From Anthracocystis setariae (taxonomy: Eukaryota; Basidiomycota; Ustilaginomycetes; Ustilaginales; Ustilaginaceae): a DNA stretch of 64,000 nt. The position numbers and the translations under genes are program-made. Below the pieces are notes generated by a model. The model made no database searches. It was not told the origin of the DNA and saw only the letters and a program-made list of their open reading frames with translations. Positions 24,004 to 32,181 of this stretch are shown piece by piece. The stretch's first letter is position 1. Each line of letters opens with the position of its first letter. The stretch lies in contig CAKMXJ010000008.1 of assembly GCA_928724745.1 (NCBI GenBank), positions 124,001-188,000 of the forward strand, written 5' to 3'.

Positions 24004-27000
24004 ATGGTCGCCGCCAATTCATCCCTCGACGTCGTCTCACGGCCCGTGCCTCCTCCAGCATCTCGCAGATCCATCTCTAGTCGGGCTGCGTCTGCATCGC
24101 GTGCTCTTACCTCGACAGCTTCCACCTCCATCTCTTCGCCTTACTCTGGTCTACCATCTTCATCGTCCTCATCTTCGTCTGTCTCACTAACGCCGCGTCG
24201 ATCGTCCATCGCTGCCGCCAGAGGCGTCACCTCCATTCATCCCGTTGCATCGCCTCCCACTGACAGCCTCGTTCACGATCGCGCCAACCTTCGCCCATCA
24301 CGGCGAAGCGGCAGCGGTAGCTCCAGCGCTGCCAGAAGCCATGGCGACAGCTCTGCGGCTCCATCCATCACTCGCACCGTCAGCCGCTCGAGCAAAACGA
24401 GCAACCACGAGACTGAAACTGCCCACACCGATGCAGTCAAGCCGGCTGTCTATCCCACCACCCAGCGTTTACAGCGTCACCATTCTGATCAGAGCCTTCG
24501 CCTCGACCTCGACGGTCTCGATCTCGGCGGCAACCAATCCAATGCTCTGCCGTCCAGCGAAGCTACCTTTCCTCGCCATTCCCGCTCTCAATCCAATGTC
24601 TCCGGCGCTCCTCCTTCGGTGCATGCCCAACCACAAAACCACCGTCACTCGGCCTACAACGCGGTCGTCGCCGATGTAGACCCCTTTGGCAATGCCTGCG
24701 TCCCAAACCACAGCGAGCATGCCATCAATGGTATCGAGGACAGTTTTTCTCTTCACCTTCGCGAAGAGTGTTCCGATTACCGCCAGATCGTGTCGTCTCA
24801 GGTCATCCTCAACGCCGCCATCGACAAGGAGCACCAACTGCAGAACTCGAATCTCAATGTTCCCGATGCGCAGCGCCAACGTGGCTACTCGGTCAGTCAT
24901 GGTCAGGTTCTTGGCGGCTTCGCCAGTCTTGGAATGCAGACCGAGCCCGAGGAGCCCGTGCCAGCCCGGCTCCAGCCAGCTCGCACCGTAAGCAAAGCTT
25001 CTACCTTCTCTTCTCCGGCGCCTGTCACTCCGATCGAATGGAGGGACAGCTTCGGTGCCGTGTGTGCGCCCACCCCGACCCCACCGCCCAAGTGGGCCCA
25101 CCTCAACAGCCGTCCCTGCAACCCCCTCGAGCCGCTCGACGTGCTCTCGATCCAAGAGATGGGCTTCCACAGTCTCGACATGGGCAGTCTCAACGATTGG
25201 GACGGATGCAAGTTGTCTGCCGAAATCCTGTGCCCCATCAACGGACATCAACGCATCGAATGGATCGTAGCACAGACCACGCGCAGAACCAAAAAGTGGG
25301 TGGTGGTGCCCAACGCCACGATCACCTGTGGTCAAGCCGATTCACTCCCTGCCGCATTGCAGGCCGAGAGGACCGTTGTCGTCAGCGAACGCTCGCTCTA
25401 TCTCGATGAAGCCGCGGCACAGCAGCCGCTGAAAACCTCCTCTTCTTCGAGCGCCACTTCGTCACCCCAGCCCTCGCCAGCTCATCCGTCCGCCGGCTCG
25501 ACGCTTCGCCGCTCCACGCCTTTCTCTGGCAAGGCAGGCTTTGAACTTTGTCTTCTCCGCCCCACGGCTGGCAGAATCTGCTTACCCATCTACTTGGCCA
25601 ACGCGTCCACTCATCGTCAACTCCACCAATTTCGACTGGAGAACACGCCGCTGTCCCTCCTGCAGGCCAGCGGCTTCGTTGCCGCCTCCGCAAACCAGCC
25701 CATCTATCCTGTGCTTCGGAGATCTCGTTCGCGACCCTATATGCGCCACTCTCACGTACCGCTCCGTCGCTCGCGTTCGAGGCCTTACCTCAAACTCTCG
25801 GCCGCCGAGCAACTCGTTTCTGGAACTTCTTCGCCTCATGGCGATGCTGAAGACTTTGCTCCTTCGTTGCCTGGCGAACCGCTCCCGAGCTTGCACACGA
25901 GTGAAGCGTGGCCCTCGGCCCGTTCGCCCCTGGCCGACTCGCTGTCGTCCTTCGACTCGATGGTCACCAGCGATGCGGGCAGCGAGGCTTCTTCTGACGG
26001 ATTGGAATTTGATCTCGCCCACAAACGCGCCTCGTCGGCATCACGCGATCCGTCTACCCAGCGTCTCGGAGATGGCGATGGTGAGTATAACAGATCCCGA
26101 GCCGTTGCTGTCAACGTTGTAGGTGGTCGTTCCGGCAGCGCTATGCGAGGCCTCTCACCAGGGTCGTCTGCAAGCCGCAACTTCAGCTCTGCTTCCGAAA
26201 GATCTGGACAGTACGGCTGGAATCAACAGTATCAGCATCAGCCACAGCAGCTCAGCGAAACTGAATCTTGGCAAGGAACTTCACCCACCACCGCTTCGGC
26301 TTCGTCAACGAGCGCAACGAGCAAGACGAGTCGCAGTCGCAACGGCTTGCAACGAGCTCTTCAGAAGAAGGACAAGATGATCAGCTCGTGGTTCAAGCGA
26401 AGGCCAGAAAGTGGTACTACGCCTGCTGCTTCACCGGCTGCGGCGAGGGACCTGTCTCGAGGCTCACATTCTTTGGTCGGTGGCGCTCAGCAAGCAGACA
26501 GCCAAGCGAGAATCACGCCCGGCCGAGAAACTATGGACAATGCTGCAACGGGTGGTATCGCAGGCTCGACTCCGCTGACAGAAACAGCGCTGGAAAGCTT
26601 TCAAAAAGCTATGTTCCGCCCGATTTCGCCCGATTCCACCGTTATGGGATCTAGGAGAGGTTCCGAGGCTCTGACGCAGAAGGCAGCAGAAGGCGGCGCA
26701 GCTGCTACTGCTGCGACTGAGCGCGTGTCGCCGGACAAGTCGGTACCCCTCGCTAACTCGGCCAATGCCACGCTCGGCGCCAGACCTCAGAATCGAGTTG
26801 GAGCAGTAGATCATCGCAAAGAAGTCGGTTCGAATCTTTCTCAGATCTACGGGTGGAATCAGCAGCAGTTGGCTGAAAGGACCATCCGTTCGCCCACTCA
26901 CGTCAGCAATGGCAGCGTGCTTTCGACACCGTCGTCAGCGTTCCAAGACATGGATGAAAGGGTGGCTCTTCTCGGCATCGATGTGGTGCCCGCTGGCGCG

Positions 27001-27687
27001 TTGACCATGTTGATCCCTCTACCGGTGATCGGAAGGAACAAGGCTCAAGATGCAGTAAGGTATATGCGTGTCAACTTTGTTCCGTTCGGAAACTTTTCGG
27101 ATGTCGAGACCGCAAAGAATGGCATGGCTCCTGGATTGTCGAATGGCGGCTTGACAAGCAGCGAGAGCGAAAATGGAGTCAGCCAGAGTACCAGCGGCGG
27201 AAGCGGCTTGCGTGGCGTGAGTCGTGAGACGCCAGCGTCGAACAAGTCGGCGGAACAGCCCAAGTGGAAGCGCAAACTTGGTCTTTCGAGTAGCGCATCT
27301 CGAAGTGCCAACGGATCGAGTGCCAGCGTCACAGCCGAGGCCGGCAAGAATGATCCAAAGGCGGAAGATACGCCGATGTCGCCGCCGCCGTCGGCTGGAA
27401 AGGAAGCATTCCGTATCACGGCTGTAGTGCACGATGCGCCGTGGATCGCGAGCTTTGGTGAAAAGCTGGACGAACGCTTGCCCGAGCCAGGCACGTTCCC
27501 TGTGGTGTTGGGATACTGCAATGGATCCAAGGCGCTGGAGATGGTACCAGAGGGCTGGGGCGCATTGAAGCTTGCAGGAGTCGCGGAACCGACCAAGCCG
27601 GATGGATCGACGTTGGATGGGGTGCATCCGTTGCACGGCGTGATGGATTTGATCATTGCGGCGTGTACGGCAGTTATGGATGTGTAG
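24004..27687 (+). CDS. Large serine-rich protein of unknown function
   Basis: 1227 residues in one frame, starting at ATCACCATGGTC. I do not recognise the family. Most of it is Ser/Ala/Arg-rich and probably disordered. Three segments look folded: about 345-465 (WAHLNSRPCNPLEPLDVLS through KWVVVPNATITCGQA), about 975-1035 (RVALLGIDVVPAGALTMLIP, then YMRVNFVPFG) and 1135-1227 (FRITAVVHDAPWIASFGEKL, HPLHGVMDLIIAACTAVMDV). The last two could be halves of one domain split by a serine-rich insert. A paired RSRSRPY motif lies near residues 575-600. No signal peptide or membrane helix is evident. A 42-nt in-frame stretch at 26081-26122 begins GTGAGT and ends TTGTAG and could be a tiny intron, but reading through it costs nothing. 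Confidence 0.8.
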   Translation: MVAANSSLDVVSRPVPPPASRRSISSRAASASRALTSTASTSISSPYSGLPSSSSSSSSVSLTPRRSSIAAARGVTSIHPVASPPTDSLVHDRANLRPSRRSGSGSSSAARSHGDSSAAPSITRTVSRSSKTSNHETETAHTDAVKPAVYPTTQRLQRHHSDQSLRLDLDGLDLGGNQSNALPSSEATFPRHSRSQSNVSGAPPSVHAQPQNHRHSAYNAVVADVDPFGNACVPNHSEHAINGIEDSFSLHLREECSDYRQIVSSQVILNAAIDKEHQLQNSNLNVPDAQRQRGYSVSHGQVLGGFASLGMQTEPEEPVPARLQPARTVSKASTFSSPAPVTPIEWRDSFGAVCAPTPTPPPKWAHLNSRPCNPLEPLDVLSIQEMGFHSLDMGSLNDWDGCKLSAEILCPINGHQRIEWIVAQTTRRTKKWVVVPNATITCGQADSLPAALQAERTVVVSERSLYLDEAAAQQPLKTSSSSSATSSPQPSPAHPSAGSTLRRSTPFSGKAGFELCLLRPTAGRICLPIYLANASTHRQLHQFRLENTPLSLLQASGFVAASANQPIYPVLRRSRSRPYMRHSHVPLRRSRSRPYLKLSAAEQLVSGTSSPHGDAEDFAPSLPGEPLPSLHTSEAWPSARSPLADSLSSFDSMVTSDAGSEASSDGLEFDLAHKRASSASRDPSTQRLGDGDGEYNRSRAVAVNVVGGRSGSAMRGLSPGSSASRNFSSASERSGQYGWNQQYQHQPQQLSETESWQGTSPTTASASSTSATSKTSRSRNGLQRALQKKDKMISSWFKRRPESGTTPAASPAAARDLSRGSHSLVGGAQQADSQARITPGRETMDNAATGGIAGSTPLTETALESFQKAMFRPISPDSTVMGSRRGSEALTQKAAEGGAAATAATERVSPDKSVPLANSANATLGARPQNRVGAVDHRKEVGSNLSQIYGWNQQQLAERTIRSPTHVSNGSVLSTPSSAFQDMDERVALLGIDVVPAGALTMLIPLPVIGRNKAQDAVRYMRVNFVPFGNFSDVETAKNGMAPGLSNGGLTSSESENGVSQSTSGGSGLRGVSRETPASNKSAEQPKWKRKLGLSSSASRSANGSSASVTAEAGKNDPKAEDTPMSPPPSAGKEAFRITAVVHDAPWIASFGEKLDERLPEPGTFPVVLGYCNGSKALEMVPEGWGALKLAGVAEPTKPDGSTLDGVHPLHGVMDLIIAACTAVMDV

Positions 27688-28160
27688 GCCATGTGTATTT
27701 GTATTTTGTTTGTCTTTGCATTTCCATTGATCGTTTCCATTGCACTTTGTGCCTTGCCGAGAGAAAGAAGAAGGGAGGAAGTGTGTGTGTTTGGGAAGCG
27801 GGGTTACTGCATTGCACAGCAGTTTGGATGGATTCGATGATCGCGATCTACCGACTTCGGAACAAGACATACCGGGTCGACATCGGGTCTTTTGCAAGCA
27901 TTGCGCTTGTGCCTTTGTCCCGGACGTCAGGGTCTGTGTGTGTGTATGTGTGTGTGTGTGTTTGCGTGAGGTGCCGGCGTTTGTTGATCCGGTGCTGCTC
28001 AGGCGGATAGAAGCTCAGTCGACGGTTGCTAGCGTAAAAAGCGAGTTTAGTAACAACGATTCATTCATTCCACAGTTACCGCTTGGACTGGACTGTTTTG
28101 TGGCTTGGCTTAGTTCCTCAATAATTGGGCTTATAAAGTTCGAGTCGTTGCATGGCTTGC

Positions 28161-28220
28161 TCTACTCTACTCTACTCTACTCTACTCTACTCTACTCTAC
28201 TCTACTCTACTCTACTCTAC
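28161..28220 (+). repeat. (TCTAC)12 microsatellite
   Basis: Twelve perfect copies of TCTAC, 60 bp. It is the longest perfect period-5 tandem repeat in the window. Confidence 0.97.
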
Positions 28221-28401
28221 TTTCCAGCCTTGGTGTTCAAACCCCTATGAAAAGAGGCTTGATCGCCCACCATGATAGCTTTTGCACTTTTCATCACACA
28301 GAGTAGTAATGTGCATTTCAGGCTTCATTCTCTTCACCCACCGACTTCGAACTCTGACTGATGTGGGCCGGCACACTTCCAATCCCACCAAGCCGGACAC
28401 G

Positions 28402-28410
28402 TATATAATA
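28402..28410 (+). promoter_or_regulatory. TATA box of the G-alpha gene
   Basis: TATATAATA lies 90 bp before the ATG at 28492, in a C/T-rich leader. The spacing and sequence resemble the TATATAAT 86 bp before the start of the 31.6-kb gene. Confidence 0.6.
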
Positions 28411-28491
28411 GCAGTCACCTCCTAGCATTGTGCACATCCCCTCCAGGCAAACCCCCACCTTCGTACTGCCACAGTGCACCGCATCTCGACC

Positions 28492-30093
28492 ATGTTGAAA
28501 CCCCCCCAAATCCTTCGATTGCGCTCCTCTTCCTCTACCTCCTCCCTGGCCGCCGCCTTCAAAGCTGATCGCAGTGACCCGCTCGCCCTCGCCCTCCTTC
28601 CTCCACCCAATGAATCGCCCGCCGCCAAATCAACCCGTCTGCAACAGGAAAAGGAAGCGAAAGCACGCTCCGACGAGATCGATCGCTTCCTGAAAGCTAG
28701 CACCGATGCTGCACCCTCGTTACGAAATCAGAACGGCGCCAAAATGAAGGGCAGGGCATACAAGATGGTGCTACTAGGTCAGGCGGGTGCGGGCAAGACC
28801 ACGGTGCTCAAACAAATGCGTCTGTTGTACGATCCACACGCACACGAGAGGGAACGTAACGGATGGGCAAAGATCGTCCTGCTCAATCTGACCTGCAGTG
28901 TCAGAGCGCTGTTGGAGACCATGCACAATTATTTAGAGGTGAGACGCGAAAGGAAGAGTGCCGAACTTAGCCAGGGTGAGGGTGGAGAGCGTCCCTTGTC
29001 GCCGGTAGAAATGGACGAGGAAGCGAGGAAGCAGCTAGCTGCCGAAGTAGGGCCTAAGAATGAAATCAACACTTCGACGATGGCGTGGGCTGCGCATTTA
29101 CCGAAGATTCGGCAACTCGAAGAGGCGATGCGCCAAGAGTTGGGTGCGTTTGGAGAAGAAGTCGTGCTGAACGATAGCATCAATACTGTCAGCCAGCGAG
29201 TCAAGGTGGCGGAGAGAACGCCTCTGCAGCTGCGTCCGGGCTGGCAGGAGCGCTTGTTCACGTATGCGCGTCGGCCGTTCTCGAACAACACCGGGGCCCC
29301 AGCCGATAGTGCCGAGGATCTGTGGGGAAGCACGAGCACGTTCCTGCAAACTATTCAAGCTGAAGTGATGGCGATATGGAACGATGACCCTCGCTGTCGC
29401 GCCTTGCGCAAGCGAGGACTGTTCCTCGATGGACAGGCGGATGCGGCGACGTCTTACTTTCTCGACCACTATGCGAGAATCACAACGAGCGAGTATGCGC
29501 CCAGTGACGACGATATCCTTCACTCGCGTGTGCGCACCGTGGGCGTCACCGAAGACGTCTTCCAAGTGGACCGTGGTCTGATCTACCGCATCTACGATGT
29601 GGGCGGATCGCGCTCCCAACGAGCAGCATGGATTCCATTCCTAGACGATGTCGAGAGCATCATCTTCCTAGCGCCTCTGTCGGCCTTCGACCAACCACTG
29701 GTAGAAGACCCTTTGATCAATCGTCTCGCCGATACATTTGCGCTGTTCAACCAGGTGGTCACCAACCCTCTGCTGCGTAACGCCAACATGATCCTCTTCC
29801 TCAACAAAATCGATCTGCTAGAGGCAAAACTTAAAGCGGGCGTTCAACTCGGCAGATACTGGCACGACTATTCGGGCGATAACGACTTTGAAGCCGTCTG
29901 GCGCTGGTTTAGAGCGCAATTCCGAGACGCGCTCAGGAGCGCTGAAGATCAAGCCTGTATAGAGCAAGGTAAGAGAAGGAGGCTGTATGTTCATACCACC
30001 GTGGCGACGAGTACCAAGCAGATCAGCGCGATTCTGTTGAGCGTCAAGGACTCGGTGTTGAGGCAGAATTTGAAAATCACTGGGTTGGTCTAG
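28492..30093 (+). CDS. Divergent heterotrimeric G-protein alpha subunit
   Basis: 533 residues, no intron. G1 is GQAGAGKT (96-103), preceded by YKMVLL. The switch I region SRVRTVGVTEDVF keeps Arg346 and Thr349. G3 is DVGGSRSQR (369-377), G4 is NKID (438-441) and G5 is TVAT (503-506). A helical domain with an acidic insert (about 155-190) lies between G1 and G3, as in G-alpha. Unusual points: the switch II glutamine of DVGGQ is Ser373; the P-loop glutamate of GAGESGKS is Ala100; there is no MGxxxS myristoylation site; and the C-terminus is KITGLV rather than a CGLx ending. It probably relays a signal from a GPCR or works receptor-independently. It may correspond to the smut-specific Gpa4 class; I cannot confirm this by alignment. 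The ATG at 28492 is the first in frame. Confidence 0.92.
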   Translation: MLKPPQILRLRSSSSTSSLAAAFKADRSDPLALALLPPPNESPAAKSTRLQQEKEAKARSDEIDRFLKASTDAAPSLRNQNGAKMKGRAYKMVLLGQAGAGKTTVLKQMRLLYDPHAHERERNGWAKIVLLNLTCSVRALLETMHNYLEVRRERKSAELSQGEGGERPLSPVEMDEEARKQLAAEVGPKNEINTSTMAWAAHLPKIRQLEEAMRQELGAFGEEVVLNDSINTVSQRVKVAERTPLQLRPGWQERLFTYARRPFSNNTGAPADSAEDLWGSTSTFLQTIQAEVMAIWNDDPRCRALRKRGLFLDGQADAATSYFLDHYARITTSEYAPSDDDILHSRVRTVGVTEDVFQVDRGLIYRIYDVGGSRSQRAAWIPFLDDVESIIFLAPLSAFDQPLVEDPLINRLADTFALFNQVVTNPLLRNANMILFLNKIDLLEAKLKAGVQLGRYWHDYSGDNDFEAVWRWFRAQFRDALRSAEDQACIEQGKRRRLYVHTTVATSTKQISAILLSVKDSVLRQNLKITGLV

Positions 30094-30221
30094 TTGGTTA
30101 CGAGGTAAATGGTACTCTCTCTGTTTGCAAACCTAGACCCGCTCGGTTGCAGTGTTTGTGTTGGATTCGCCTTACAAATCAGCTTTTCATCTCGCAATTG
30201 GGCACATCACATATTGGCACA

Positions 30222-31026
30222 CAACACTCACTACTGAGTGTTGTACACGCAACGGCAAATGTCGAGACACCGGTCTCAATGTTTGCCGGGCGGATTTAGA
30301 CATTTTCCGTACCCACGCAACACCCAACAGTACTCTCATTGGTCCGTTGACAGGTCTCAACATTCGATACCAAATGTTGAGACCACTTGACGAATCACAA
30401 ACCTCAGTTACAAACCCACACACACATCGCCCAATGGCAGGACCGCATTAGAGGGATGGCAAACCGGTCCGCCCCAAACGGAACCTTCTGCCTAGCATGG
30501 AAGAGGAGAGAAGGACGGGCGGACGAGACCCGAACCAATCATGACTGAGGTACAAGGTTCAGTGGCGGAATAAGGACCCACACAATGAAGAGAAACACTC
30601 AATAACAAGTGTTGGGGACATAGACGGAGGACAAGATAGTCACTATGGGAAACGCATAGGGTGTATAGCAAAGATGGGGACGCCTTCGCTGTACGAGTTA
30701 GGATCAAGACATATGTATATAAGACCCGGGACCAGCACCCGAGAAAGTGAATAGAATTCATCGAATCACTACTTTACTTAGCGACTTATAAGATCTGACG
30801 ACTAGTATCAACATCCGATATTGGATGTTGATCTTCCTTGCTCGAATCCTTCGAAGCTTCTAACCGCTGCGCCCCGTTCAATATCGATACTGTCCTAGCA
30901 CTACTAAATCACAGACATCAAACTCTGTGACAGTTCGAGCACGGACTTAACGACTCACGACACTCTCCCAAGATTGCAACTTAGGAAATAGGACATCAGA
31001 TGTCAAACATCCATTACCGAGTGTTG
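30222..31026. repeat. Five dispersed copies of a ~22-bp imperfect palindrome
   Basis: Copies at 30222-30243, 30358-30379, 30593-30614, 30809-30830 and 31005-31026 align over all 22 positions. The left arm is (C/A)AACAYYC, the centre is variable (often ATACC/ATA) and the right arm is RRTGTTG. The second copy extends to 12-bp perfect arms, GGTCTCAACATT and AATGTTGAGACC (30353-30384). Spacings are about 136, 235, 216 and 196 bp, so this is not a regular tandem array. Confidence 0.85.
30375..30813 (+). mobile_element. Candidate degenerate solo LTR
   Basis: The segment starts TGTTGA and ends TCAACA (6-bp perfect terminal inverted repeat, TG...CA ends). It has a TATATAAG box at 30716-30723 followed by an A-rich leader-like sequence, as in LTR promoters. 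Against it, no matching target-site duplication is seen (flanks CCAAA and TCCGA), and both ends coincide with the local palindrome family, so the ends may be coincidental. Confidence 0.4.
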
Positions 31027-31540
31027 TAAGTTGTATCTAACATTGAATAAACAAACGCTGCGATAGCTACTTCGCATCGATTGACTTTTAGAATCTAATA
31101 GTTTGATGGGTGTGAGCTAGTAGTAGTAGTTACCGCATGCATTGTTTTCTCAAGTAGTAGTTAGTGCAATTATTATATTTGTCGATTACGGTTTTCGGCT
31201 CGTGTTCCGGTTGCGAACCTCTCGACGTTCGGTTGCTTCGACGTACCGAGTTTGAGGGAGGCGGTTTGGTGAGTAATCTCGCATTCTGCTACTCTGAACG
31301 TTGGTTTGGTTTGGTGAGTATGATGCATATAAGCGCTGCTGCTGCTGCTGGTTGCAGAATCCATGCCGACGCTTTGGTTTCAGTCGTTCTCGCGAGCGCA
31401 TGAGTCTAGTCAACAACATTTCAAATGTACGGGGCACGGTAAGATTACATCCGGGCTTGCATTATTCTCTGCCCGTCCAACACTGCCACCCACCTCCCTC
31501 TCTACCCTCGCTTCAAGGTTGGTTGAGGGTAGATGGTACC

Positions 31541-31548
31541 TATATAAT
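31541..31548 (+). promoter_or_regulatory. TATA box of the 31.6-kb gene
   Basis: TATATAAT lies 86 bp upstream of the ATG at 31627 in an otherwise C-rich leader. Confidence 0.6.
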
Positions 31549-31626
31549 CGCCATTCCATCTCATCATCCTTCTCCCAAACCCTCGGCTCCACATCACCCA
31601 CATCCCCTGTAAAAAACTTTCCAAAA

Positions 31627-32040
31627 ATGCTCATTACAACTACAACCCCACCTCTACCCTCATTCCAATCTAACCCGACCACCTCCCACATTATCAACTA
31701 CAACGCCATCCCCCCATCCTCCTCCTCCCCCTCCAAACTCTACTCTCGCATCACAACACCACCCGCAAATACCACCCGCTTAAGGCTTTACCTCCAAGAC
31801 TCTCTCTGGCGTCTCCACATCCGATTCCTAGCCACTTCCGCAGCAGCAGTCATGCAACCCTCCGAACGCCTCCTCCTCCTCATCATCATCACCCTCCTCG
31901 GTTTATTAACCATCCACTCGCTCACCAAACTCACCACCCCATTCCTATCCCAACCCCAACCCATCCTCACCACCCCGCAAACCCAATTCCCCCTCACCCG
32001 CATAACCCACCTCAACCTCTCCAACCCTCCCCTCCTCTAA
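31627..32040 (+). CDS. Small membrane protein resembling the serine palmitoyltransferase small subunit
   Basis: 137 residues. Residues about 58-105 read DSLWRLHIRFLATSAAAVMQPSER followed by a hydrophobic helix (LLLLIIITLLGLLTIHSL). This matches the pattern of ssSPT/Tsc3-type subunits, in which an aromatic/basic segment and a first helix end in a (L/M)xPxER motif that immediately precedes a second helix. These subunits stimulate the Lcb1/Lcb2 enzyme of sphingolipid synthesis in the ER. The Pro/Thr/Ser-rich N-terminus and the tail are not conserved features I know. The frame is open upstream, but the ATG at 31627 follows a TATA box and an A-rich AACTTTCCAAAAATG context. The match is by motif and size only; an unrelated small membrane protein remains possible. 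Confidence 0.6.
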   Translation: MLITTTTPPLPSFQSNPTTSHIINYNAIPPSSSSPSKLYSRITTPPANTTRLRLYLQDSLWRLHIRFLATSAAAVMQPSERLLLLIIITLLGLLTIHSLTKLTTPFLSQPQPILTTPQTQFPLTRITHLNLSNPPLL

Positions 32041-32159
32041 CTCCCCCATACCTCACTGTATCTTACACACACACACACTTACTTATACCCACGCAATCCG
32101 ATACCAACCCATCCAAACTTATTTCCTCAATCATTGCATGTGGCCCCAAAACTACCAAC

Positions 32160-32176
32160 CCCCCCCCCCCCCCCCA
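32160..32176. repeat. Poly-C tract in the convergent 3' region
   Basis: A run of about 17 C lies between the two convergent genes, immediately past the stop codon of the large minus-strand gene. It is a likely site of length polymorphism or assembly error. Confidence 0.8.
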
Positions 32177-32181
32177 CCCCT

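Larger units (their letters stand above)
27688..28491. other. Intergenic region upstream of the G-alpha gene
   Basis: About 800 bp with no coding sequence. It holds (TG)n at about 27942-27962, the (TCTAC)12 microsatellite and a TATA box near its end. Confidence 0.55.
30094..31540. other. Non-coding stretch with retroelement-like and palindromic sequence
   Basis: No open frame over 100 residues is convincing. Base composition is more A/T-rich and lacks the Ser/Ala codon texture of its neighbours. It contains five related palindromes and a candidate solo LTR, annotated separately. Confidence 0.6.
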
